Below, one piece after another: positions 7,215-15,795 of a stretch of 64,000 bases of DNA (the first letter of the stretch is position 1; the number at the start of each line of letters is the position of its first letter). Position numbers and translations under genes: made by a program. Source of the DNA: Bacteroidaceae bacterium. Lineage in GTDB: Bacteria; Bacteroidota; Bacteroidia; Bacteroidales; Bacteroidaceae. The notes under the pieces are model-generated. The model had not been told where the DNA came from and did not search any database. It worked only from the letters and a program-made list of their open reading frames with translations. The stretch spans positions 62,001 to 126,000 of the forward strand of contig JAKSLJ010000003.1 of the NCBI GenBank assembly GCA_024401275.1, written 5' to 3'.

Positions 7215-9824
7215 ATGAAAACGATAATCTCTACCTTATTCCTTGCGGCAATGTCAATGACAGCCTCTGCTCAGAGCAAGGAAACCTTGCTTTTGGAAGG
7301 CTGGAAATTTCAGTGTGGTGCGGCAGAAGGTGCGCAGACAGCAGCTTTTGATGACGCGAAATGGCAGAATGTAACCGTTCCGCATGACTGGGCTATCAGT
7401 GGTCCGTTTGACAAGGACATTGACAAGCAGGTGGTGCGAATAGAGCAAAATGGCGAAAAGGAGGCTACTGAGAAGACTGGCCGTTCGGGTAGTTTGCCTT
7501 GGATTGGCGAAGGTTGGTACCGTACAGAAATAACCATTCCTGAAGGCTATGCGAGTGCAGAACTCGTTTTTGACGGCGCAATGTCAGAGCCTCATGTGTG
7601 GGTGAACGGAAAGGACGTGGGCTATTGGGCTTATGGCTACAATGTGTTCAAACTCGATATTACTAAAGCAACAGATGGATGCAAGGCTGGCACATATCCT
7701 CTTGCAGTTCATCTGCAGAATATTGAGGAATCTTCCCGCTGGTACCCTGGTGCTGGATTGTTCCGTCCGGTCCGACTTATTCTTCACAAGGAGAAGTATC
7801 TTGATACTTGGGGAACCTTTGCGCGCACCTCAATGCTGAGCGGAATAAACTCCGACGGTACAAAGGCTGAAATTGCAAGAGTAAGAGTTACTTCTGATGC
7901 TGTCGTAGGCAACCATGATGGCATGAAGGTTACACAGAAACTAGTTGCTGCTGATGGTAGCATAGTAGCTTCTGGCGAAGCTTGGCTCAACGATTCAAAG
8001 AGTAGCGACATCATCCTTGAAGTAAAGAACGCGAAGCTCTGGAGCCCAGAACAGCCTGCGCTCTACACCCTCGTTACTGAGTTGACAGAGAACGAGAAAC
8101 TTTGGGATAAGAAGGAGATGAAGTTCGGAATCCGTGATATACAATATAATGAAAAAGGCTTCAGCTTAAACGGAAAGATTATTAAGTTTAAGGGAGTTTG
8201 CCTTCACCACGACTTAGGTCCTCTCGGCACAGCCTTCTACAAGGCAGCCTTCCGCCGTCAGGTGCGCTTGCTGAAAGACATGGGATGCAACGCTATCCGC
8301 ACTTCCCACAACACTCCAGCGCCATGGCAGATGGAAATCTGCGACGAAATGGGTATGATGGTTATGGCAGAATCGTTTGATATGTGGAAATATCCAAAGT
8401 GCAAGAACGGCTATGCTCGCTTCTTTGACGTGGTAGATGAAGAGCATGTCAATAAGGACGGTAAACCATGGTGGGAACGAGATATTACGAATCTTGTTCT
8501 CCTGAACCGTAACTATGCCTGCAATGTAATGTACTCTATCGGCAACGAAATTCCTGAGCAGGGTACGGCAGAAGGTTTGAAATACACCCGACTCATGCAG
8601 TCGCTCGTTCACAAACTTGATGGTACACGTCCTTGTACACAAGGTTGCGATCGTGGCGATGCACCTATGTGGAGTGGTGTATGGCAGGAGATGGATGTGC
8701 CGGGCTTCAATTATCGTCTGCATGTTTATCAGAAAGGCTATGAAAACTCGCCAAAGGGTTTTGTGCTTGGATCAGAGACAGCTTCTACCATTTCTTCACG
8801 CGGTGTGTATAAGTTCCCTGTAAAAGAGGAGCATGGCACAGCCTATGATGACGGTCAGATTTCAAGCTACGACCTTGAGTCTTGTATCTGGAGTAATCTT
8901 CCTGATGACGACTGGATGTTCCAGGATAAACTGCCATGGGTGATTGGCGAATTCGTTTGGACGGGCTTTGACTATCTTGGTGAGCCTACGCCATACGATG
9001 AATATTGGCCATCGCGCTCATCATACTTCGGCATTTTCGACCTTGCCGGTCTGCCAAAAGACCGTGCTTATCTCTATCGCGTTCACTGGCGCCCTGAAGC
9101 AGAGACTTTGCACATCCTACCTCACTGGACATGGAAAGGTCGTGAGGGCGAGACGACTCCAGTATTCGTTTATACAAACTATCCTGAGGCAGAGCTTTTC
9201 GTGAACGGAAAGAGTCAGGGCCGCATCAAGAAGCACGACCGCGACTTGCAGGAATACATCAACGACCGCATACAGGAACCAATGCCGTGGGGCGGATTCT
9301 CTATGTTTGCAAATCCGAATGCTCCACAAGGAAAGAACCGCCTTGATCGCTACCGTCTTCGCTGGATGGATGTGAAGTATGAACCAGGAGAGATTAAGGT
9401 GGTAGCTTACGACAAGAACGGCAATGCCGCTGAGACAAAGATTGTTAAGACTGCTGGCAAGCCACATCATATAGAACTTGTTGCAGATCGCAGTCAGATT
9501 GCCTCTACTCCTGTCAGTGCTGATGGCAAGGCAACCGATTGTCCTGATTTGGCTTTCGTTACAGTGCGTGTAGTAGATAAGGACGGCAACCTTTGCCCAG
9601 ATGCTGACAATCAGTTGAAATTCAATGTTAAGGGTGCTGCCCGCTTCAACTCTTGCTGCAACGGAGACGCAACCTCAACCGAAGTGTTTGTGAACCCTAC
9701 GATGAAAGCATTCCATGGCGAACTCGTTGTCGTGGTAGAGGCTGGAAAGAATTCCGGAAATGCCACTCTCACCGTGTCCGGTACTGGACTGAAGAGCGCA
9801 AAGCAGGTTATTAACGTGAAGTAA
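7215..9824 (+). CDS. Secreted GH2 beta-galactosidase-like glycosidase
   Basis: This 869-residue protein has a signal peptide (MKTIISTLFLAAMSMTASAQ), so it is periplasmic or surface-located. Domains in order: GH2 sugar-binding jelly roll (about 25-190), immunoglobulin-like domain (about 195-310), TIM barrel (about 310-600) and C-terminal beta domains (one DUF4982-like with FVYTNYPEAELFVNGKSQG). Catalytic acid/base Glu445 lies in SIGNEIPE and nucleophile Glu579 in WVIGEFVWTGFDYLGEPTPY. CLHHDLGPLGTAF and RTSHN are further GH2 signatures. It probably removes terminal beta-galactosyl or related residues from glycans. No SusC/SusD pair is nearby, so it is a stand-alone gene with its own promoter. 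Confidence 0.93.
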   Translation: MKTIISTLFLAAMSMTASAQSKETLLLEGWKFQCGAAEGAQTAAFDDAKWQNVTVPHDWAISGPFDKDIDKQVVRIEQNGEKEATEKTGRSGSLPWIGEGWYRTEITIPEGYASAELVFDGAMSEPHVWVNGKDVGYWAYGYNVFKLDITKATDGCKAGTYPLAVHLQNIEESSRWYPGAGLFRPVRLILHKEKYLDTWGTFARTSMLSGINSDGTKAEIARVRVTSDAVVGNHDGMKVTQKLVAADGSIVASGEAWLNDSKSSDIILEVKNAKLWSPEQPALYTLVTELTENEKLWDKKEMKFGIRDIQYNEKGFSLNGKIIKFKGVCLHHDLGPLGTAFYKAAFRRQVRLLKDMGCNAIRTSHNTPAPWQMEICDEMGMMVMAESFDMWKYPKCKNGYARFFDVVDEEHVNKDGKPWWERDITNLVLLNRNYACNVMYSIGNEIPEQGTAEGLKYTRLMQSLVHKLDGTRPCTQGCDRGDAPMWSGVWQEMDVPGFNYRLHVYQKGYENSPKGFVLGSETASTISSRGVYKFPVKEEHGTAYDDGQISSYDLESCIWSNLPDDDWMFQDKLPWVIGEFVWTGFDYLGEPTPYDEYWPSRSSYFGIFDLAGLPKDRAYLYRVHWRPEAETLHILPHWTWKGREGETTPVFVYTNYPEAELFVNGKSQGRIKKHDRDLQEYINDRIQEPMPWGGFSMFANPNAPQGKNRLDRYRLRWMDVKYEPGEIKVVAYDKNGNAAETKIVKTAGKPHHIELVADRSQIASTPVSADGKATDCPDLAFVTVRVVDKDGNLCPDADNQLKFNVKGAARFNSCCNGDATSTEVFVNPTMKAFHGELVVVVEAGKNSGNATLTVSGTGLKSAKQVINVK

Positions 9825-9912
9825 AATTCGTAAAAGTTGCAAATAGCAAGGAACAAAATCTTTTGTTTAGGCATGAGATTAAGGCAAAAAAGCCAAATAT
9901 GCAAGGAATATA

Positions 9913-9943
9913 TTTGCAGAAAGGAAAGTTTTTTGTAATTTTG
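9913..9943 (+). promoter_or_regulatory. -33/-7 promoter of the membrane protein/lipoprotein pair
   Basis: TTTG (9913-9916) and TAATTTTG (9936-9943), 19 bases apart, precede the ATG at 10001 by 57 bases. Confidence 0.8.
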
Positions 9944-10000
9944 CTGCGATTATAAGAGGGGTTGCAAAGGTTTCCTTCCCTCACAAAATGATATCAAGAA

Positions 10001-11539
10001 ATGAAAAATCAACTTAAAGAGCTACTCTCTTCGAAGCTGCTGCTGTTGAACCTTTTGGTTACTGTGGCGTTGTTTATAGCCTGCCATGTGCTGCAGCGGT
10101 ACATACTGTTTGACATTGAGCAGTCGAGAGTTTTTGTTTACGAATCTGACAAGATAATCGATCAAATCTCCATTGCAGGTGGAATTGCCGACTTTCTCGC
10201 TCTTTTTGCTCAGCAGTTTTACCTTTTCCAGTATGCCGGTCCTGCCATAATGGCTGTGGTATTCCTCTTGGTAACACTCTGTATGCAAGGAATTAGCTCT
10301 TCCATAACAGGCAGGGATGTTACGCTGACAGAAGGCGTACTTTGCTGGCTTCCAGCTTCCTTGTTATTCATTTACACAGAAGACGACATCTTCTTTACTA
10401 CCGGACACATGGCTATCCTTTTATCTGTTTTCGGATTGTGGATATATGCCCGACTGCTTTGTGCTGTAAATAAGTTTGTTCGCTGGATATTTATCCCTGT
10501 GCTTGTCATTGCATTTGGCTATGCGTGCTCAACAGCAGTGTGGCCGATGATAGCGGGAATGTTCGTCGTTGCCATAGCTAAGAAAAACTATGTGGATTGT
10601 GTACTCGTTCCACTGTCTGCAGTCCTGACAATCGGCTTGGGACGCTATTTCAGCCTTGCAACAAACGAAACAGAACTGTTCTCCCCAGATTCATTTACTT
10701 ACAGAAACGGTCTTGACACGGTAATGGACTGGGTTTGGGCATCAATAGTATTGGTGGCTGCGGCAGTTGCATTGCTGAACAGATGGAAGAACCAGAAGGT
10801 GATGAACTCGATGATAACAGCGGGTATCGTATTGGTTATCGGTTTCTTCTTCATTAAGAAAATGTATGAGAGCGAGGCTTCTGTTGAAACAAAACAGCGC
10901 TTGGCTCTTCAGAGAAACCTTGATACAGGCAACTATGAGGAAGCCTACGATTTCGCCTTGGGCTACAAGGAGAATGTATATATGTCGAACGTATTGTTCT
11001 ATATTCGAAGCCTGAATGGAGACCTCGTCAATGCTGTAACTTCGTTCGGTCCAAGGGAGTCTTATGCATTGATTATGAAATCAAGTGAAGCGCGCATTGT
11101 CCGTCGCCATTTGATGTCCTTCTATTATTATTTAGGCTATGTCTATGGAGCACAGTGTCAGGCTTTTGAGTACAACGAACCAACGGAAGGCATGATGGTG
11201 CCGGAAGCTGTGAAGATTCTTGCCAAGACAAACATCATTATGGGCAACTATGCGGTGGCAGACAAGTATCTATCGCATTTGGAGAATACGCTCTTCTATA
11301 GCGATTGGGCAAAAGAATATCGCAAATTCCTTTACAACGACAAGGCTGTGGAGGCTGATAAAGAACTCGGTCCGCGCCGTAAAGGTCTCAATATAGAGTC
11401 TGTTCCGGAGCATAAGACTTTGATTCCTGATGTTATCCGACTCATAGCTAATGCTTCGCCAGAGCTGCCAGCTAAGCAGTATAAGGACGCAATGCTGCAG
11501 ATGGGAGTGTTTAATTACTTAAAGCCTGAACAACAATGA
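10001..11539 (+). CDS. Polytopic membrane protein (DUF6057-like)
   Basis: 512 residues. The first ~285 contain about eight or nine hydrophobic helices (for example LLLNLLVTVALFIACHVL and AIMAVVFLLVTLCM). The remaining ~220 residues are soluble and helical, with TPR-like runs such as RNLDTGNYEEAYDFAL and NIIMGNYAVADKYLSHLE. The opening and overall plan resemble the Bacteroidota DUF6057 family, whose function I do not know. Its stop overlaps the start of the next gene by 4 bases (ATGA), so the lipoprotein at 11536 is translationally coupled and the two products probably work together in the envelope. Confidence 0.8.
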   Translation: MKNQLKELLSSKLLLLNLLVTVALFIACHVLQRYILFDIEQSRVFVYESDKIIDQISIAGGIADFLALFAQQFYLFQYAGPAIMAVVFLLVTLCMQGISSSITGRDVTLTEGVLCWLPASLLFIYTEDDIFFTTGHMAILLSVFGLWIYARLLCAVNKFVRWIFIPVLVIAFGYACSTAVWPMIAGMFVVAIAKKNYVDCVLVPLSAVLTIGLGRYFSLATNETELFSPDSFTYRNGLDTVMDWVWASIVLVAAAVALLNRWKNQKVMNSMITAGIVLVIGFFFIKKMYESEASVETKQRLALQRNLDTGNYEEAYDFALGYKENVYMSNVLFYIRSLNGDLVNAVTSFGPRESYALIMKSSEARIVRRHLMSFYYYLGYVYGAQCQAFEYNEPTEGMMVPEAVKILAKTNIIMGNYAVADKYLSHLENTLFYSDWAKEYRKFLYNDKAVEADKELGPRRKGLNIESVPEHKTLIPDVIRLIANASPELPAKQYKDAMLQMGVFNYLKPEQQ

Positions 11540-13056
11540 AAAGAGTAAAACTATATATCAGCCTGATACTCGCATCTGCATTTCTGGCTGCATGCGGAGG
11601 CGGTGGTAACATAACAAAGAACGACGATAAGGACATCGCTATCTATCCGGACTACAAGAATGTTACGATACCGTGCAACATTGCTCCGATGAACTTCTGC
11701 GTGAAGGACTCCACTGATACAGAGTATGCTCTGCAAATCTCAGCCGGAGAAAGAACAATGTGGGTAGATGCTGATGACAAGGATTTTGTCATAGACTCTG
11801 ACGACTGGAAGGCACTTACACAGTTGAAGCCAGGCAGTACAACGCCTAAGAGCATCACTTTCACCATTGCCCGTAAGGAAAATGACGAATGGGTAGGCAG
11901 CAAGCCTTTCAAGATGACCGTCGTAGCGGACAGCATCGACGACTATCTTACCTACCGTCTTGTTCCGCCAGGATATGTTTCATGGTATAAGATGGGAATC
12001 TATCAGCATCAGCTCTCCACATCGGAGGAGTCTGTTGTTATGGAAAACAGCCACTTGAAAGGTGCCTGCATGAACTGCCATACAGTAGGTTCGCATCGCT
12101 CGGACCGCACTCTCTTCCATATCCGTTCGTACTATGGCGGTACATATTTGTTCCGAAACGGCAAGATTGAACGCCTTGAGGCAAAGACGGATTCTACAAT
12201 TTCAGGTTTCGTCTATCCTTCATGGCATCCGGACGGCAGATATATTGCCTTCTCAAACAACAAGACTGCTCAGGAATTCCATACCTCAGACAGAAACCGT
12301 ATTGAGGTTTTCGATGATGGCTCAGACGTTATCATGTACGATGCTGACAAGCATGAGGTATTCAGTACTCCTCTCCTGAAGAGTGAGGACTATTGGGAGA
12401 CATTCCCATCTTTCTCGCCAGACGGCAAGTGGCTCTATTTCTGCAAGGCTAAGCGCGTACGTGAGGTCAGCCTAAACTACAAGGATGTGCACTATTCGCT
12501 CTGCCGAATAGCCTTCGATGCCGAGAAGGCTGAGTTTGGCACAGAGGTGGAAACGCTTTATGATGCAGAGGAAACAGGCAGGAGCATCTCTTTCCCACGC
12601 GTTTCGCCAGACGGCAAATGGATAATTGCTACAATCCACGATTTCGGAAACTTCAGTATCTGGCACAGAAATGCCGAGCTCTACATAGCACCAATACCAG
12701 AGGCAGGTTTTGCTGCAAGCGCATCTTCTATCCTGGATTGGAAGAAACTGTTTGGTAATGATTGGGGCAGAGGAGGTTGCTCATACCACTCTTGGAGCAG
12801 CAACGGCAGATGGCTTGTGTTCAGTTCTCGCCGCGATGATGGACTCTACACCCGCCCATATTTCACTTATATGGACAAGAGCGGAAAGCCACATAAGCCT
12901 TTCATGTTGCCACAGGAAAAACCTCGTAAGTTCTATAAGCAGCGCGACTTGAGCTATAATGTTCCTGAATTCATGACATCACGCTTTGAGACTCCGATGC
13001 GCGACATTATAGAAGCAACAACGCAAGATTCTATACCGGTAACTTATAGGAAATAA
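11536..13056 (+). CDS. Lipoprotein with CxxCH motif and TolB/WD40-like beta-propeller
   Basis: 506 residues. MKRVKLYISLILASAFLAAC is a lipoprotein signal with the lipobox cysteine. An N-terminal beta region is followed by a single CMNCH (Cys178, Cys181, His182), the signature of covalent c-type heme attachment. After it come propeller blades of the TolB/PD40 type: YPSWHPDGRYIAFSNN, FPSFSPDGKWLYFCKA, FPRVSPDGKWIIATIH, HSWSSNGRWLVFSSRR. It is coupled to the membrane protein upstream. If heme is attached, it would be an envelope redox protein. The motif could instead bind metal or form a disulfide. I see no cytochrome maturation genes in the window. Confidence 0.82.
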   Translation: MKRVKLYISLILASAFLAACGGGGNITKNDDKDIAIYPDYKNVTIPCNIAPMNFCVKDSTDTEYALQISAGERTMWVDADDKDFVIDSDDWKALTQLKPGSTTPKSITFTIARKENDEWVGSKPFKMTVVADSIDDYLTYRLVPPGYVSWYKMGIYQHQLSTSEESVVMENSHLKGACMNCHTVGSHRSDRTLFHIRSYYGGTYLFRNGKIERLEAKTDSTISGFVYPSWHPDGRYIAFSNNKTAQEFHTSDRNRIEVFDDGSDVIMYDADKHEVFSTPLLKSEDYWETFPSFSPDGKWLYFCKAKRVREVSLNYKDVHYSLCRIAFDAEKAEFGTEVETLYDAEETGRSISFPRVSPDGKWIIATIHDFGNFSIWHRNAELYIAPIPEAGFAASASSILDWKKLFGNDWGRGGCSYHSWSSNGRWLVFSSRRDDGLYTRPYFTYMDKSGKPHKPFMLPQEKPRKFYKQRDLSYNVPEFMTSRFETPMRDIIEATTQDSIPVTYRK

Positions 13057-13111
13057 TCCTGGGAGTTCTGAGAATACTGGTTTTAATCTTGGTTAGGAAA
13101 GTCTTGGTAAG

Positions 13112-14302
13112 ATGAAAAGTTACGACTACCTTATAGTTGGTTCTGGACTGTTCGGTGCTGTCTGCGCTCATCGCATAATGAAGGCAGGCAAAACCTGTCT
13201 GGTTATCGATAAGAGGGAGCATGTGGGCGGAAATGTCTATTGTAGTCCTACCCTCATTCCCTCTTCCGAAGGGGGTGAGACAGTGATAAATGTGCATAAA
13301 TACGGTGCGCATATATTCCATACCTCAAACAAGGAGGTATGGGATTTTGTGAATTCCTTGGTAGAGTTCAATCGCTATACCAATTCTCCTGTGGCAAACT
13401 ATAAGGGCAAGCTCTACAACCTGCCGTTCAACATGAACACATTCTATCAAATGTGGGGAGTGCGCACGCCGCAGGAAGCCGAGGCAAAGCTTGAGGAACA
13501 GCGTGCTGAGGCTGTGCAAGAACTCAAGAACCAGGGTGTTGAAGAACCGCATAATCTGGAAGAGCAGGCGAAGCTTCTCATAGGCAAGGATATCTACGAG
13601 GCATTGATAAAAGGATATACCGAGAAACAATGGGGTAGGGCATGCACGGAACTGCCTGCCTTTATCATTCGCCGTTTGCCGGTTCGCATGGTCTTCGACA
13701 ATAACTATTTCAACGATAAGTATCAGGGCATCCCGATTGGTGGCTATAATAAACTCATTGAGAAACTATTAGCTGGTGCTGATGTCCGGACAAACTGCGA
13801 TTTCTTTGATATACAACGCGGCGAGGGCGGCTCAGAAATCTTCGCCCTACAAGACGGATGGCGCTCTATCGCTTCGCGGCTGATTTACACCGGACCGATA
13901 GACGAGTACTTCGGATATTCTGAGGGTAAACTGCAATATCGCACAGTCTCTTTTGAAACGACGGTAGAAGAAATGCCGAACTATCAAGGCAATGCCGTAG
14001 TGAATTATACGGAGCGCGAGGTTCCATATACAAGAATCATCGAGCATAAACACTTCGAGATGTTCGGCAGTGAGGTTTACTCTTGCCCTAAGACCGTGAT
14101 AAGCAAGGAATATTCTACGGAATGGAAGCCTGGCATGGAGCCGTATTATCCCGTCAATGACGAGCAGAACAATGCGCTAGCCGATAAATATCGCGCTATG
14201 GCGGCTAAGGAAAAAGATGTTATCTTCGGCGGCAGACTCGCGGAATACAAATACTACGACATGGCGCCAGTGATAGAAAAAGCGCTGAGCGTGGAGCTGT
14301 AA
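13112..14302 (+). CDS. glf: UDP-galactopyranose mutase
   Basis: 396 residues. This FAD enzyme converts UDP-galactopyranose to UDP-galactofuranose for surface glycans. Evidence: N-terminal FAD-binding YLIVGSGLFGAVCAH, the downstream GGN and HKYGAHIFHTSNKEVWDF block, the GYTEKQWG and IPIGGYN segments, and IYTGPIDEYF. Two stretches look inserted relative to the usual enzyme: residues 45-58 (SPTLIPSSEGGETV) and about 236-247 (RGEGGSEIFALQ). Both are encoded by palindromic, in-frame DNA (see findings). It starts the glycan gene cluster, 55 bases after the lipoprotein gene. The GAHIFHT and GYTEKQWG catalytic-core motifs are intact. Confidence 0.95.
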   Translation: MKSYDYLIVGSGLFGAVCAHRIMKAGKTCLVIDKREHVGGNVYCSPTLIPSSEGGETVINVHKYGAHIFHTSNKEVWDFVNSLVEFNRYTNSPVANYKGKLYNLPFNMNTFYQMWGVRTPQEAEAKLEEQRAEAVQELKNQGVEEPHNLEEQAKLLIGKDIYEALIKGYTEKQWGRACTELPAFIIRRLPVRMVFDNNYFNDKYQGIPIGGYNKLIEKLLAGADVRTNCDFFDIQRGEGGSEIFALQDGWRSIASRLIYTGPIDEYFGYSEGKLQYRTVSFETTVEEMPNYQGNAVVNYTEREVPYTRIIEHKHFEMFGSEVYSCPKTVISKEYSTEWKPGMEPYYPVNDEQNNALADKYRAMAAKEKDVIFGGRLAEYKYYDMAPVIEKALSVEL

Positions 14303-14340
14303 GAGAACAGATTTTAGGAGAATTTGAAGGCTTGAAAATT

Positions 14341-14417
14341 GGAATTTTGTGATTTTATGACGGGAAAAAGCTGGAATTTTGTGATTTTTGACGGTTATTT
14401 GTTTGGAATTTTGTGAT
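14341..14417 (+). repeat. Three 13-bp direct repeats at exact 32-bp spacing
   Basis: GGAATTTTGTGAT occurs at 14341, 14373 and 14405, each preceded by T or TT. The third copy lies between the -33 and -7 boxes of the ATPase gene at 14456. Thirty-two bases is about three helical turns, so all copies face the same side of DNA. This suggests a cooperative repressor/autoregulator site. Confidence 0.8.
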
Positions 14418-14432
14418 AATCTTGTAACTTTG
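14402..14432 (+). promoter_or_regulatory. -33/-7 promoter of the DUF4143 ATPase gene
   Basis: TTTG (14402-14405) and TAACTTTG (14425-14432), 19 bases apart. The third direct repeat overlaps the spacer, so a protein bound there would block RNA polymerase. Confidence 0.8.
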
Positions 14433-14455
14433 CACTGATTTTCAGATGGTTGTTA

Positions 14456-15790
14456 ATGCTTAGAAGAAAGATTACAAAAATATTGGAAGATTGGTGTCAT
14501 CGGAATGGACATAAGCCGATGATACTGAGTGGGGCGAGACAGGTGGGCAAGACCATATCTGTCCGTGAGTTTGCCTTTGCCAATTACAAGAACGTCGTTG
14601 AGATAAACTTTGCTCTCCAAAGTCAGTTTAAGAAAATCTTTGATCAGGGTTTTGATGTTGACAATATAGTGAAAAATATTACGTCTATTCGACCTGATGC
14701 GATTTTTGAACCTCACCAAACCCTAATCTTCTTTGACGAGTTGCAAGAGTGTCCTAATTGTGCTACCAGTTTGAAATCTTTTCATCTAGATGGTCGCTAT
14801 GATGTTATTTGCAGTGGATCGCTGATGGGAATACATTATAAGGAGATAGATTCTAATAGTGTCGGTTTCAAGGAGGATGTTACAATGTATGCTCTAGACT
14901 TCGAGGAGTTTCTTTGGGGAAAGGGTTATGGTGCTGATTTCGTGGATTCTCTTCTTGCAAGTATGTTGAATGTAGAATCGCTCTCTACTACTGTTATGGA
15001 TGTGCTTGATGTTCTTTTTAAGGAATATATGCTGGTAGGGGGTATGCCTGAAGTTACATACAAGTTTGTTCAGCAGAATACATTCAATGGCATATTGGAA
15101 CTTCAGCGCCAATTGTTGAAAGACTATGAAGATGATATAACCAAATATGCTAAAGGTATTGACAAGGCGAAGATAAAGGCGGTTTATCGACATCTTCCTG
15201 TTTTTCTTGCAAAGGAGAATAAGAAATTCCAAATTTCGAAAGTTGCTACAGGCGCAAGATCAAGAGAATATGTGGGAGTCAATGAGTGGCTTGAAGATGC
15301 AAAGATAGTGAATATCTGTTATTGTCTGGACCAGCCAGAGCTCCCGCTTGGAGGGAACTATGCTCCTAACAACTACAAGATGTATTACCACGATATAGGT
15401 TTGCTAGTAGCTGCGTTGGATAAAGAGGCTCAGATGGATCTGTATGAAAACAAGAATTTCAATACATATAAGGGAGCTATCTATGAGAATGTAGTGGCAA
15501 ATGCACTGGTAAGGCAAGGTTACGACCTTTATTTCTATCGTAATGAAAAGAGTACATTGGAGATGGACTTCTTTGTTCGCGATATGCACTCGCTGATTCC
15601 TGTAGAGGTAAAAGCAAAAGATGGTGCTACTCTAACTTTGAACAAGCTGATAGATTCCGAGAAATTTGAAGATATCAAGTATGGTATAAAGTTTGGAAAT
15701 AAGAATATTGGGTTTAATGGCAAATTCTACACTTTCCCGTATGCCCTGACTTTTTTGCTCAGTAGGTATCTGGAGAAAAGAAATAAATAA
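14456..15790 (+). CDS. AAA_14/DUF4143 ATP-binding protein
   Basis: 444 residues from ATG 14456; a TTG six bases upstream is in frame but less likely. Walker A is GARQVGKT near residue 26 and Walker B is LIFFDELQECP. The second half (VGGMPEVTYKF, MYYHDIGLLVAALD, GAIYENVVANALVRQGYDLYFYR, FFVRDMHSLIPVEVKAKDG) is the DUF4143 region, whose end resembles a PD-(D/E)xK-like E-x-K core (VEVKAK). Such ATPases are very common in gut Bacteroidota but poorly characterised. It interrupts the glycan cluster, has its own repeat-loaded promoter and is AT-richer than glf, which suggests later insertion. A decayed relative lies at 53705. Confidence 0.9.
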   Translation: MLRRKITKILEDWCHRNGHKPMILSGARQVGKTISVREFAFANYKNVVEINFALQSQFKKIFDQGFDVDNIVKNITSIRPDAIFEPHQTLIFFDELQECPNCATSLKSFHLDGRYDVICSGSLMGIHYKEIDSNSVGFKEDVTMYALDFEEFLWGKGYGADFVDSLLASMLNVESLSTTVMDVLDVLFKEYMLVGGMPEVTYKFVQQNTFNGILELQRQLLKDYEDDITKYAKGIDKAKIKAVYRHLPVFLAKENKKFQISKVATGARSREYVGVNEWLEDAKIVNICYCLDQPELPLGGNYAPNNYKMYYHDIGLLVAALDKEAQMDLYENKNFNTYKGAIYENVVANALVRQGYDLYFYRNEKSTLEMDFFVRDMHSLIPVEVKAKDGATLTLNKLIDSEKFEDIKYGIKFGNKNIGFNGKFYTFPYALTFLLSRYLEKRNK

Positions 15791-15795
15791 AAACT

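Noticed and set aside
7215-9824. Polysaccharide utilisation locus
   Set aside because: The GH2 gene has no SusC/SusD pair or hybrid regulator nearby, and its neighbours are unrelated.
14341-14417. CRISPR-like array of three repeats
   Set aside because: 13-bp repeats with 19-bp spacers are too short, and the third copy is within a promoter.
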